Both the position numbers and the translations under genes were made by a program. From Beta vulgaris subsp. vulgaris (taxonomy: Eukaryota > Streptophyta > Magnoliopsida > Caryophyllales > Amaranthaceae), in NCBI RefSeq assembly GCF_026745355.1, contig NC_079203.1:36178875-36242874 (forward strand): a stretch of DNA of 64,000 nucleotides. The letters run 5' to 3'. Of this stretch, positions 1 through 11,776 are shown one piece after another; position 1 is the stretch's first letter, and each line of letters begins with the position of its first letter. The notes under the pieces were generated by a model that was given only the letters and a program-made list of their open reading frames with translations, had not been told where the DNA came from and searched no databases.

Positions 1-470
1 TGTATCCTTGCAGCCATCTCTAAAACGGACATGTTGCTCCCTTCATACAATTGATCTTTCAAGGCCTTAAGTAAATAAAAAAACTTCTTCGCTTCATCAT
101 TTGGTTCTTCTTCAACTTCATCTCCTGCATTGTGATTTAGATTTTCATGAAGCGACCCAAACGCATCAACGATCATATCCTGGTAAGGATTGGATTGCTC
201 TACAAGTGGTTGAGAGATGTTGTTTTCCCCGTGACAAATCCACTCAAAGTACGAATGACAAAAGCCTCTCCTGTATAAGTGCTCTCTAACTGTCTCAACA
301 TCTAGAAAGCATCTATTATTGCACTTCTGGCATGGGCATCTAATTTGGTTGGAGTCCTTGTGTAGTTGATGTTGTGTAGCAAACTCAATAAACTCTTGGA
401 CCCGTTGACAAATTCGGTCCTAAGTAACCCTCCATCAACTCTATTGTACATCCAACTGCGCTCTACGCTT
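1..470 (-). pseudogene. CACTA TNPD-type transposase, N-terminal transposase-associated domain (frameshifted, partial)
   Basis: Read on the minus strand, 470-1 encodes the N-terminal transposase-associated domain of plant CACTA transposases. In order it shows SWMYNRVDGG, EFVNG, VQEFIEFATQ, IRCPCQKC, VREHLYRRGF and YFEWICHGE, followed by an acidic linker. The domain normally precedes the TNP2-like catalytic region, which would lie left of the window. The reading frame changes by one base between EFVNG and VQEFIEF (around 400-415), in a run of G where one base appears to be missing, so this copy is not translatable as it stands. Identification rests on the characteristic order of conserved blocks. 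Confidence 0.85.
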
Positions 471-1952
471 TCATTGTTATAACTCTACAAGTCTCCGAGA
501 AAAAGTGTTAATCTTATAATATCACTAATAATGAAGTAGGAAATTGTGTGCATAAAAACATAACATTTTCTCATTTTAAGCTCATACTAGTACATATGAT
601 GCAATAAGAAAACACACACCTAAATCACATGCCACTTTTAATGAGATTATATATAAAGAAGGTAACAATCAACTATACAAAGTAGTTTTAAAAAACTAAT
701 GGAAGTGCTAGTATCAAATATTTTAATCAAGCGTCCATAAAGAATTTTATGTGGGTATATGTACACAACCTATTATAAAATTGTACAGATATTTTTGTTC
801 TTCAATGCATCGTGAAGTTACCAATTTAATGATTGTATTGGACCCCTTAATTAATATCTTTTCTTTCCATGTAAAGTCAACTTCTATGGGTTTTTTATCA
901 CTAGATTTTTAGAAGGTACATATATATGCTACTTTAGAAAACTTTAGAAAACCACACCAATATAATGCTACATTTTTATAATGTGACATGGCTTCTACAT
1001 AGCACTTATACTATACAGGAAAGTGCATAATTTAATTCCATGCACATAATTTAATTCCACAGTCACTAATCCCCAATCACAATTAAAGCTTATTATCTTA
1101 ACAAGTACAATTTAATTATAGCAAAGGCTAAAATATAATTTGAATAAAAGAAAAAGAACAATTAAATTACCTAAAATCAAAATGGTGAGAGGATGAATTG
1201 ATTGAAGGAAGCGAAATCAACCAACAGTGGCAGCAACGGACGGCCACCAGCACGGAAGTAGACACGTCGTCGGCAGTCGATGCACGCTCACCGGCAATCG
1301 ACGCACGCTCACCGGCAGCAATAGTTTCGGCGATAGCAGCGAAATTTTGCGGTGGCCAGCGACACCTGGGCAGCAGCGAAATTTTGTAGCGTGAGCCACA
1401 CACGCTCACCGGCAGCAAAGGCTCGGTCAGGCGACGATTTCCGACAGCTAGGGTTTCATCAACGGGGATGCTCCCGTGGTAGCTTTAATTGGCGTTATTT
1501 GGGTGAAAAACCACGTTTTTTTTGGAGTGATAACAAAATAATTTTTTTTTTTACTTGGTAGGGTATTTCTAATGGGTAACTGGGATATACCCACTATAAT
1601 AATATACCTACCACTAAACGGTAGGTATTGTTATAAAATTAGTTGGTATTTTTTTTTTTATATAGAGATAATTCTTTAATTGTTATGCCAACTGCAAAAT
1701 AGTAGCTAAAAGAAGATAAGTAGTAGGTAAATAGCTACTATTTTTTAAAACGGTAGGTGTTAAATAAGAGTGGTAGGTAAATTACCTACCGATCTCTATA
1801 AACAGTAGGTATTAAATGTGATCAGTAGGTAAATTACCTATCGATGTCAAAGGAGTAGGTATTTTCACGGAGCGGTAGCTATAATAATAATAACCTACTG
1901 ATTTAAATGCGGTAGATAAATTTGGTAGGTAATAAGACGGATTCTTGTAGTG
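1..1952 (-). mobile_element. CACTA (En/Spm) transposon, 5' portion, runs off left edge
   Basis: On the minus strand the element begins at 1952 with CACTACAAGAATCC, a standard CACTA terminal inverted repeat. Just inside it, about 1560-1940, are many copies of a GGTAGGT(A)/ACCTACC motif in both orientations, as expected for the subterminal transposase-binding repeats of this superfamily. A GC-rich stretch at about 1200-1480 contains repeated GCCGGTGAGCGTG blocks and may be the promoter or 5' leader. The transposase coding start lies at 1-470. The second terminus is outside the window, so size and target duplication cannot be checked; the three bases outside the terminus are ACA. Confidence 0.85.
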
Positions 1953-3037
1953 ACACAATAAGAACTTACTCAAGTTCCTAACTCGAACTTACTCAAGTTC
2001 CTAACTCGAACTTGATACAAGAATTCCCTCAAACCCTTTACCAATTCAAGTTCCCATTACAAGAGTTCACTCAAACCCTTTAACCCCAAACTCAAAATAC
2101 AAACGCTTGATAATTTGGTTTAACTCTAGTATATAGAAACTGAATAACAGTAAAGGAACATGACACTCGTAGGAACTTGAAACTCGTAACGCTATTCCTT
2201 AAGCCAAACGTATGGAATGACAGAATTCTAACACTATGGAAAAACACTAGTCAGACCTTATGGAATGACACCCGTCATACAATTTGAAACTCACTTGAAC
2301 TTGTATATTTATAGCAGTCTTTTAGAATGAACGTGGGATTAATCATGTGTTAGTGGTTAAACCATTATTCCATGACGTTCCTTACTCGAAGGAACACGTT
2401 CCTCAATCATCCCATGATCTCCATGATCACTGTAAAACGTGGGAGTGTTTTTAGTTACTGCTCCTTAATTTTAGCAACCACTTTAAGCATTACTTGAAAA
2501 TCTGATTTAATAGAAAACATATTAATTAATAAAACTGAAATAATATCCTTTTAATAAAAATATTTATCTTTAAATTATTTCTGTAAAAACCGAATAATAT
2601 TTTTATTATCTTTAAAAAAATAAAATCTTTTCCTTAAAAAGATTTTCCATAAAATCAGATTTTTCCTTAAATAAAACGGTTACCTAGAATCTAGGCATAA
2701 TTTAGTCAACTGACATAAATGAACCGTTGTAATGCTCCATCCTAAGTCTAGTTCCTTTTAATAGTTAGTAGCTTAGATTAATAGACAACCACGTATGTTC
2801 CTTTAGAGAGGAACAGACAGACAATTTCTTTAACAACACTCATCATACGTATTATAAATTTAGGTCTTTTATTTTCCAAAAATTGAAAAGATAAAATTAA
2901 AATAATTAAAATCAGATTCCTAAAGAAACCGATTTTATTAAATCTTTTTTATTTAAAACTTATCTTTTATTTTAAAACTAAAGCTTATCTTTTATTTTAA
3001 AACTAAAACTTATCTTTTATTTCAAAACTAAAACTTA
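1953..3037. other. Non-coding, GTTCC/GGAAC-rich repeat sequence (left part)
   Basis: No coding region is supported here. The sequence is AT-rich with recurring GTTCC, GGAAC and CGAACTT words and several decayed short duplications, for example of AAACTTATCTTTTATTTYAAAACTA at about 2955-3033. The style matches 3360-3890 beyond the MITE, so both parts probably belong to one unclassified repeat that the MITE later entered. Confidence 0.4.
1962..2007. repeat. 23-bp tandem duplication
   Basis: Two exact head-to-tail copies of a 23-base unit beginning GAACTTACTCAAG occur at 1962-1984 and 1985-2007, directly outside the CACTA terminus. A third, diverging start of the unit follows at 2008. They belong to the GTTCC-rich region to the right. 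Confidence 0.8.
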
Positions 3038-3354
3038 CTCCCTCCGTTTCCGAAAGATCTTCCCACTTACTGTTCCTACAGATACCAAGGAAAATCAAGT
3101 TGTGTGGGGCATGGTGTGAGTAAAGTAGGAGAGAGAAAGGGGTTAAGATAAATAAACAAATAAAAAGGGGTTAAAGTAGGAGAGAGAAAGGGAGTAAAAT
3201 TGAATTAATAATGTAATGGTGGACCATATGATAGTGACATGAGAGGGTAAATAGGGAAATTTGTTTTACCAAATAAGGAATAAAGCAAAAGAGGGAAGAT
3301 CTTTTGGAAACACCTTAAACGGAAAGAGGGAAGATCTTTAGGAAACGGAGGGAG
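3038..3354 (-). mobile_element. Stowaway-like MITE, copy 1
   Basis: A 317-bp element bounded by CTCCCTCCGTTTCC and its inverted complement GGAAACGGAGGGAG, flanked by TA on both sides (3036-3037 and 3355-3356). That is the Tc1/mariner (Stowaway) signature. The interior has no coding capacity. It is the same family as 11454-11774 and 37779-38096 but in the opposite orientation. The shared inner blocks include GGTTAAAGTAGGAGAGAGAAA and TGGTGGACCATATGATAGTG. Confidence 0.9.
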
Positions 3355-3356
3355 TA

Positions 3357-3980
3357 TCTTAAAACAACCAATCCCTATAATTTATAAATAATTAACCAAG
3401 TAGAGATTTATTAAGAAATAAACTCTAAATAAATTCTTATAGATAAAGATAATAATATGCATCAGATTTATTGACTCTTAAATATTTTTGACTTTAAGTT
3501 CCACGAGTTCCTTTGACCTTACGAGTTCCTTTAGTCCTTGTTCCATTACCTTTCACGTTCCCACATACTTACATGAATCCTAGAAAATAAACTCATATTT
3601 TTCTGCCTTCATGCTCCACGCTGCTCCAACTCAAGAACCGCATGTTGATAGCTCCACCTTTGGAACTTCAGTGTGCTAGTTCCTTTAAGAAACTTCGCAC
3701 TCATAGTTCCTGCTCAGGAACTTCTTGTTTCAACTCTGAAACGTTATATTGCTGCTCCCACTCAGGAACTGCTCCAGAACTTCATATTCAATGTTCCTCA
3801 TAGAATGTACCTAGGAACCACTCTATTTGTGTTCCTTATAGGAACTCTTTTAGGAACTTCACTTGTGGGAAGACCTTCATGATGTGATATATTCAACCTT
3901 TGATGACTTGTTTCATGTTAATGTAATATGCACATCTCAAACACACATGTTAGTTAGATAATCATCATTTGTTTACAATC
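3357..3980. other. GTTCC/GGAAC-rich repeat, possibly LTR-derived
   Basis: Between about 3495 and 3880 the pentamer GTTCC or its complement GGAAC occurs well over ten times at irregular spacing. The stretch ends near 3980 with a TGTTAG...CATCATTTG...CAATCATCAAAAT...CTCAACA stretch that resembles ends of plant Ty1/copia LTRs. No matching second LTR, primer-binding site or polyprotein is visible, so assignment to a retroelement is only a suggestion. Confidence 0.3.
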
Positions 3981-5137
3981 ATCAAAATACTATATGACTC
4001 AACATCTTAAACTGTCTTTCTTTCTCTGACGCTTCCAAAAACTTCTCACACAGTCGCGAAGATTCGTCGCGATGAGTCAGCAATTTTGGGTTTACACCTG
4101 TAGAAGAAACGTTGTAAGAATTGTGTTAACGTCACGACATGTTAACAAACGACAAAAACATTACGAACCTCCTACGTTCCAACCTCCAATTAACATTTTT
4201 CCAACTTCCCCCAAGGAAGACTTCTTTACAAAGACATGTCAGTTTTTCCAACCTCTTTCGTTCTTTGCCTTAACCCTCATTTCGTAGCATAATAGCAGGT
4301 CATGGAGGGTAATAGGTTCCTCCCACGACGCCATCACCCTGTCAACGACCCTCGAGCACGTTTTAGCATAATAGGGGCATTATTTGCCAAGGACTAATTT
4401 GGTAAATTTGCATCAGATCTCTAACTATGGGGGGGAAAGGTAGGCAAAAACCTATTTTAAAAGGACATTCATATAGGACCACCCAATTACTCGAGCACGT
4501 TTTAGGTTGTTCGTGAGATTTGACGTTCCTAATGATGGTGTCGGTTGGTCAATTCCCTAGATCTAGAAATTTCATCATATCCTCCTCCGTCATGGTTGAT
4601 TGTTCATCCTCACATTTAGTTCTCTTTTCTACCACTTTTTCCTTTCCCTTTGATTTTTCTTGGTTTTTCACGAAATTCCTAATGCTACGTCTACTAGGGG
4701 GCGATAAGTGCAACTAAAGAAGAAAAAAAATTGAGAAACAAAGTTCAACAGTGGCTAGAAGTTACCCGCTGCTGAGGAGTGAGTTCGGCGAAGTTCAGCG
4801 GAGATTTATATAATAAAGTTAATTATTTGAAGAGAGAGAAAAAGGTAGCATAAGGTTTGAATTATTTGGCACGATTTTTATAGCCACAGTTGCAATCATG
4901 AGACTTACAACGGATAAGTAATTAATTGCACGGTTTTCAATTATCTTTTACACGCTAACCTTTGCGTTATCTTTGCTACGTCTACTAGTTGCTTGCTTTT
5001 TCTTTATCTGTTAGCAATGGTCTAGCATAATGATGCTCGCATTGATCCTTGTATTTTGTATCTGATGAAAGTTGCATTTAACTAACAATATTCTTATGGT
5101 TCTTGGACTCTCCCCATTTCAACAATTGGGGGCAAAT
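3981..5137. other. Intergenic, no supported gene
   Basis: Only short, low-quality open frames occur here. Nothing recognisable was found on either strand. A short G-run (GGGGGGG) lies near 4430 and an inverted repeat around TCGCGA near 4055-4070. Confidence 0.5.
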
Positions 5138-5790
5138 TGTTATGCCTGAAATTCCAGGTTGATGCTGAAGTAATGACACAAGGACTTTGACGCAATGATA
5201 CAAGATCAGTGACATTATGCAAAAGGATGTTGATGCAAAGACTGGGTTAATGGAGTCCAAACTTATTGTCCGAGAATGAAGGAGTTAAGTTGACAATTGT
5301 GCTTTGCCAACGGGAATAAAGGAGCTCAAAAGTTGCAAAGATAGAGGAAATGGTTGCAGTGGAACGAGCTTTAGGCGGAGAAGTTCCGAGATTCTGGCAA
5401 AGATCCGTTGGAGCTAAGCTAGATAGTAGCAGTATTATTTAATTAGAGAAAAAGCCAAAAGAAAGATCATCTGAACTTCAAGAGAAAAATACATAAGAAA
5501 AATGCATTCAATACTCTTGTTTTACACATTACTTGTACTTGGATCAAATAACTAAGATTATAACGATTGTGGTTCATCTTGGACGATAGTCATTGATAGT
5601 GGATTGGTAGACTCATCTCCACCCACGATTTTTACCCACCTTCATTGGGGTTTTCCGTGTCACCATTTCTTTGTGTCATTCCCTTGAAAATCCCCCTTTG
5701 CATTTATTTCTCATAACGATCATACAGGTATCTGTTTGTTGTGGTCCCTAACTTCGATTTTTGTCGCTAAGGCAAATTTTAGCATAAGCA
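5138..5790 (+). mobile_element. Possible LTR (unclassified)
   Basis: The stretch starts TGTTATGCCTGAA, directly after a purine-rich ATTGGGGGCAAAT that resembles a polypurine tract. It ends near 5789 with AGCATAAGCA, which is loosely complementary to the start, and is followed by CTTGGTACATAG, which resembles the usual TGGTATCAGAGC primer-binding site. The boundaries are not proved, there is no second copy in the window and no adjoining coding region. Confidence 0.25.
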
Positions 5791-6066
5791 CTTGGTACAT
5801 AGTTATTGCCTTATTGCGTCGCATGTAGGTTAGAAGAGGTTTTTTTATAATGATATAGAAGTATATACTGATTCAAAAGTAGGACTCAAGTACGTACTTT
5901 ATTCAGACCTTTCGAAAAGGAATGTAATTGGTCAGGTTATTTTGGATCCATTTTTGTTTTTGGCCAAATCTTTAAAACAGCCAAACACTTATACAATATA
6001 GCAAAAAGAAAATGAAATCTAAGAAGGTTTCCATTTGAATAGCAAACAACACCAAGTCATCAATCC

Positions 6067-9000
6067 CTATTTCTTCTGAATAGCTATTTTTAGTTCCTTA
6101 ATGAATCTATCAACATTTTCTTCTGAAGACCCTTCTATCGTTACTGCATCATGTAACATTTGCTTGATTCCCTTGATTCTTTTATGGAGCTCACACCCTA
6201 TAGTTCCACTTATTAAATCCTTTATTTTTCGCATTACCTCCTCCTTCTTGACGGGCTTCACTTCACAAAGGTTGCACCCAACCTTCCAATCATCCACAAT
6301 TAGTTTGCGATTAGTAAACTGATCGGTCAATAAAGGAAAGCACAATAATGGAACTTCACACCATATACTTTCTAACGTAGAATTCCAACCACAATGTGTT
6401 AAAAATCCTCTTATTGCACGATGAGATAACACGGCTTTTTGACAAGTCCACGGTACAATCATTCCTCGATCACGAACCTCATCTCTAAAACCATCCGGAA
6501 GTGGATCCGGATCATCAGAGCTCACCATATCAGGCCGAATAACCCATAGGAAGTTAACCCCACTAAGCTTGATTCCATTTGCTATCTCCTCAAGCTCTTC
6601 CTTACTAATATGTGCATAACTACCAAAAGACACGTACAAAACCGAGCTAGGAGGTTTGGAGTCTAACCAAAGGGTGCAATCAAACTCGGCCCATAGGCTA
6701 GTCGCCACCGGCATTTTAGTGAAGCCGGGTGGAAATAGAGGCCCAATAGCGTAGAATGGGACATGAGCTTCTACTGCTGTGATGGTGTCAGCCTCGAGTT
6801 CTTGTACCGTATTACCGAGTATAAAATGAGCTCGTCTAGTATCGTCCAACGCTTGAAAGTTGTACTGAGGATGAAAGGCTGTTAAATCTTCTTCTTGAAG
6901 ATATGATGTCAAATCTGTTCGATTAAGTGACTTTATTCCTGGAATGTAGTCTATGCTACCCTTGCGCACACTTGATCCTAATTGAGGAATGGAAAACTGG
7001 TTAACATGTTAAAAGACTCACGATATAGTTGAGCTACAGTATAGCATAACAAAATGATACTAGTATAAAGTTAAGGGAAAAAGGATATTGCAATTCTCAA
7101 AAGAATATGCCCTATAATTTTGGACTATTATATCTAGTACTGTGATATTTTTATGTGTAGTCGTCTAGATTCTAAACGAATATGCTCCATTATTAGGAAA
7201 TGTTCAACCGCATATATGTTATCCACATGTGAGTTGTCGTCCTACATTGGAGAAAGAAGAGAGGAAGTAATATAATATAAGCTGGATGAGCTACTCCTAT
7301 TATTGTCAATTAATTTTAATATATATAAAACCTTTTTTGAACTTGTCTGTATGTGGACTTAACTCGCCGCAAATTAGATCCTGCACCGAGGTGTAGGATG
7401 AGCATCCTGCACCTTGCCCATGTGGCTGACTTTTGGCAATATTTTTGAAAGTGGGCCACCTCTTTCTCTCTCATCACGTGAAACAATTTTTTTAATGTAC
7501 AAATGCATATGGTTTGGTGTACAATAATCTACGAGTGTACATTTAGGGATTTTCAGTGATCAAAGCAATGACCATCAATGTACATTGTGATTTTATTGAA
7601 TTTCGGTATGAGAATGTAATTGTACATATTGAATTTCATTAGTGAACAAACATCAAACACACCAGTGTACAAAGAATGGAAATTACTCACTTGACATATT
7701 TCGGTATGGGACTGTAATTGTACATATTGAATTTCATTACTGAACAAACAAACACACCCAGTGTACAAAGATTGCAAATTACTCACTTGACATCAACTTC
7801 ATGAATTGGGTTACTTTCAGCTGGGGGATTGTCATTGTACATTTTGATTTTATTAATGAACAACCATGAAGCCAAGGATGTACAAGGAGGTTGAGTGTGG
7901 AAAAGAGAGAAGTGGTGAATTTCGGTATGAGACTGTAATTGTACACATTGAATTTCATTAGTGAACAAACATCAACACACCTAGTGTACAAAGATTGCAA
8001 ATTACTCACTTGACATCAGCTTCAGGAATTGGGTTACTTTCAGCTGGGGGCTGTCATTGTACATTTTGATTTTGTTAATGAACAACCACGAAGCCAAGAA
8101 TGTACAAGGAGGTTGAGTGTGGAAGAAGAGAAGTGGTGAACAGTATATGGGGGGACATCAAATCAGTTATTAAATGGTGAACAGTAAATGTCAAATCATT
8201 TACTTTTTGAAATTTCGATTTTGTACATTGGATGTAAGGGGAATGTATATTGGCTGTCAAATCAATTACTTTTTGCATGTTCGTTTTATTCTTTTTGCCT
8301 TGCATTTTGGACAAGGTGCAGGATGCTCATCCTACACCTTGGTGCACCATCTACGCATTGTTAACTCGCCTCCTCCTTATAAAGTTGCCCAAACCTATTT
8401 TCACTCTATCAACTTCATCACAAAATGATTAAACATGAGCCAGACAATTCAATTATTCATCAATAACTAATTAACTATGGTCAAAGAAATAGTTCCTTTC
8501 TTTTTAAAATGTCACTTCTTTCTCTGTCTCTATATCACATGCTTTTCTTTCTCTCTCTATCCATTCAACACTTGCAAACAAATTACGCGTACTCTAGATT
8601 TCATCCTAAATAAACTCATATAAATTATGAGTAATAAAATACTCCATTATTCGACATGTTTGCACTTTGTACTTGCTTGAGTTACCACTAATAACGTCCC
8701 TCCAGATAGTTTTTTAATTAATTAATTACTTTTATGACAACTACATAATAAACATTCACATGGTTGACACTTGACACCCACTAAACAAGAAAGGAAATGG
8801 TCAATATGTCCCTACGAGAGATACATAAAACAAGAGATATCCGGAGTAAATATTAGGGGGAGAAATTTAAGAAAAGAAGTAAATTGAACAATTGTCACTA
8901 AGAAAGATGAAAAAACAATGGTATTGATACGGGTTTTGCAATTCTTAATCCTATCACTACCTAAATAAGGCATTGACAACATGCCAATGAATTTTCTACC

Positions 9001-10329
9001 TCTTAATTATCATTTTCATTTACATGTTCTAATCCCCAAAATCTCATACTCGAATACCAATTACCAAATACCCCATTAATGATCAGTCCCATGTAAAAAA
9101 AATGCAACATTTGACTCGACACATTCTCCTAAATTTGTATTTCATTTCTTATATATTTAGTTTTATTTTGAAAAAAATTATGTGAACTTAATATTTTGAT
9201 ATTTTATACATCGTATTTATTCAAATAAGATATTCCATGATTATATATTTAGTTAAGTATTTAAAAGAATTTACAGTGAAAAGTTTACAAAGTTTGACTT
9301 ACATAATAAAAATAGGGTTATGTTATATGCAGTCGTTAGGGTTGCATATAAGACATAAATACACTATTTAAAATGGAAATAAATGATCAATTAATGCAAC
9401 TTATTTCTATTTTTAACTTCTTATATACAGCCCTTAAAAATGCATATAACTTTTTCCATAAAAATGTTGCAATTTAGTCGAATGGAGAAAATATATCAAA
9501 TTACCAAATAACCCTCTAATAACCAATTCCATAATATAACTCAAAATGCCCCACTTATAATCAATTCTACAAATTAAAAGACCTTTAATGAGTGGGCAAG
9601 TGGGTGAATAAAGACATTTGCAGTTTGCACGTTCTTCTCGCTACGGGCATATATAACAACAATGTCAATAAAGCATTTCATCTAACTCAATTAAGACACG
9701 ATGTGACAACTAAATCTAGATCAAACATAATAAAGAAATCATACCCAAAAAAAAAAATGAAATTTACCTGGACCAATATGGCCATTTTCCTTGAGCAAAT
9801 GACGATGAAAGTAGATATCAAGCACCATTGCATTCTCAGTCCAAAACGACACATGAAACAAACCAAACTTGCTAGCCAACTTTGACGCCCAAACAAAGTA
9901 ACTATCAGCAACCAAGCAACAAGGAACCAATGGTCGAGATCTTACGATCTTACTTACAGCCAACTCTAAATGAGCTGGGAAACAATACGTAGTGGCACCT
10001 CTCCACTGATCATGGTACAATGATCGATCAAACTCTAAGGGTAACCCGTCGGTTATTGTCACGTACTCAATGTCGAGGCCCGAATACTTCTTTCGGGCCT
10101 CGACAAATATATCGCCACCGTCTTCTAAGACGGTGGCGTTTGATAGAGTGATCTTATGGTGAATGTGGTCAGTATTGATGAATGTGATGGAGAAGCCTTT
10201 GGATGCTAGCTTGATTGCTAGATGTACAAATGGGATTACATGCCCTTGTTGAGGAAGAACTACTAGTATTGCATGAAGTTTTTGCTTCTCATGATTTGAG
10301 TTTGAGTTTGAGTTGTTGTTGTTTTCCAT
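6067..10329 (-). CDS. UGT86A1-like: UDP-glycosyltransferase, UGT86A-like (two exons)
   Basis: Family 1 plant glycosyltransferase, expected to move a sugar from a UDP-sugar (usually UDP-glucose) to a small acceptor in the cytosol; the acceptor cannot be told from sequence. Exon 1 is 9768-10329 (ATG at 10329, donor GTAAAT) and exon 2 is 6067-6977 (acceptor after CCTCAATTAG). The phase joins cleanly to give 490 residues, normal for the family. The N-terminal half has QGHVIPFVHLA with the catalytic-type His at residue 30 and an Asp in LVADS at 142. The C-terminal half has SSVLYVSFGS and a full 44-residue PSPG sugar-donor box from Trp364 to Gln407, including THCGWNS and ending PLLTDQ. Overall wording (NTVQELE, TSLWAE.DCT.WL, DQFTNRK) is closest to UGT86A1 of Arabidopsis. 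No signal peptide or membrane segment is seen. The 2790-bp intron (6978-9767) is enlarged by transposons. No frameshift or stop is present, so the gene looks functional. Confidence 0.93.
7377..8351. mobile_element. Non-autonomous TIR element with internal tandem repeats, inside the UGT intron
   Basis: The ends are inverted repeats of about 43 bp with few mismatches, including GAGGTGTAGGATGAGCATCC on the left and its complement on the right. Each TIR has a palindromic core (GGATGNNCATCC). The immediate flanks are TA on both sides, which suits a Tc1/mariner-type target but is weak evidence. The interior has a unit of about 100 bp beginning ATTTCGGTATGRGACTGTAA present three times (about 7599, 7701, 7919) and a unit of about 120 bp beginning CTTCATGAATTGGGTTAC present twice (about 7798, 8019), i.e. 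an A-A-B-A-B arrangement. No transposase is encoded. Confidence 0.75.
9322..9450. mobile_element. Small MITE-like inverted repeat in the UGT intron
   Basis: GTTATATGCA...TTAGGGTTGCATATAAG at 9322-9352 is mirrored by CTTATATACAGCCCTTAAAAATGCATATAAC at 9420-9450. The result is a hairpin element of about 130 bp with imperfect 30-bp arms. It has no coding content, and the flanks do not show a clear target duplication. Confidence 0.5.
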
Positions 10330-10433
10330 ATTTTCTTTGTTTCCTCTTTGTTGTGAAACAAATGAAAGTTTTTTTTTGAGTTTGCTATGAACTTAATGTG
10401 GGACTACACTATAAAGACGTATAGTCTATATGT

Positions 10434-10442
10434 CTTTATATG
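10434..10442 (-). promoter_or_regulatory. Candidate TATA box of the UGT86A-like gene
   Basis: On the minus strand CATATAAAG lies about 105 bases upstream of the ATG, a usual TATA-to-start-codon distance in plants. The call depends only on position and similarity to the consensus. Confidence 0.4.
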
Positions 10443-11453
10443 TGTTAGATGCTTTTACTGTATACGCATTAATTAAAAGCGAAGAAAAACAGAAAGAAAC
10501 AAGTTGACAGGAGTCATCATGGCCACCTTTGTCTCCAATTAAACTTGATCTCATTTCCCAAGTTGACAGGAATTATATTCGCGTTGGATTTATACTTTAA
10601 TATTGTTGGATATAGTCGTCGAGCTATATTCTTTTGATTATTAACCTTATTTTGTTTGGATTCGAATTATGCAAATGCGAAATTCTCCCTCCGCTTCTTT
10701 CCCTTGCAACATAACCTCGTATTTTTAGGAGGATCATAAGAAAGGTAAACAAATAAATTAATTAAAATAATTCAAACACTTATTAACTTAATTACTCTTC
10801 ATACCATTATTCAAAATTTATTAAAAAAATTGTTCATCTACTTCGTGTATTATTATAGATACAAAATCATGTAGACTCATCGAGTATCCAATGATGAAAC
10901 ATATCGTCATCCTAAGTGGTCCAGTCGAAAAGAAGAGCAATCCAACCAGCTAAGCTATTTAGAAGATATAAGTTCTATTTATTAAATCCAAGCTCAGTTT
11001 TAAAAACCCAATTAATTATTCATCACAATTAATTTTATTTTAAATTAATATTATTTATTCTTGATAATTAATTTTTAAAGGATATTTTGAAAATCATATT
11101 TTCATTCCTTATGATAGTTGATTTCGGATTTCGGATTTCGGATTTCAAAGAATAGATTTTTATCAAAAGATAAAAAAGAATCTTAAAAAAATTAAAAAAA
11201 CGGCCAGAAAAGCACATGCTATGCGTTAAGCGAAAAGTTGTGCGCCATGCACATAATTTTGTTTTATCTTTTCAATTTGTTATTCATACCTTTGAATTTC
11301 CTATTTCAAGTTTCAAGATTGCTTCTCTTGCAGATCGTAAGACAAGACACATGCGACAAAGGTATTATTCGTAAGGGTCAATTCCAACTTAATGCTTGTT
11401 TTACTAACCATCTACTTGTCACGATGTAGATCTTAAAGGAAATTAGTGATATA
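10443..11453. other. Intergenic, AT-rich, upstream of the UGT
   Basis: No gene is supported. A short microsatellite of four ATTTCGG-type units lies at about 11117-11146. The remainder is AT-rich unique-looking sequence that may hold distal UGT promoter elements, but none can be named. Confidence 0.5.
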
Positions 11454-11774
11454 CTCCCTCCGTTTTCTAAAGATCTCCCCTCTTTCCGTTTAAGTGCGTT
11501 TCCAAAAGATCTTCCCTCTTTTACTTTATTCCTTATTTGGAACTTTTTTCCTCTTTTTACCCTCTCATGTCTCTATCATATATATGGTCCACCATTACAT
11601 TATTAATTCAATTTTACTCCCTTTTTCTCTCCTGCTTTAACCCATTTTTATTTGTTTATTTATTTTAACCCCTTTCTCTCTCCTACTTTACCCACCTCAC
11701 ACCCCCACACAACTTGATTCTCATTGGTATATGTAGTAACAGTAACAAGGAAGATCTTTAGCAAACGGAGGTAG
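11454..11774 (+). mobile_element. Stowaway-like MITE, copy 2
   Basis: Bounded by CTCCCTCCGTTTTC and GCAAACGGAGGTAG with TA at both flanks (11452-11453, 11775-11776). It is 321 bp and matches the other two family members along its length (CTTCCCTCTTTTACTTTATT, GGTCCACCATTACATTATTA). It has more mismatches than the copies at 3038 and 37779, including an extra TATA near 11580. Confidence 0.9.
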
Positions 11775-11776
11775 TA

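Noticed and set aside
3673..3882. 69-codon plus-strand frame
   Set aside because: Falls in the GTTCC-rich repeat; no recognisable protein features beyond the repeated motif's translation.
5078..5260. 60-codon minus-strand frame
   Set aside because: Antisense to a putative LTR, no similarity or context.
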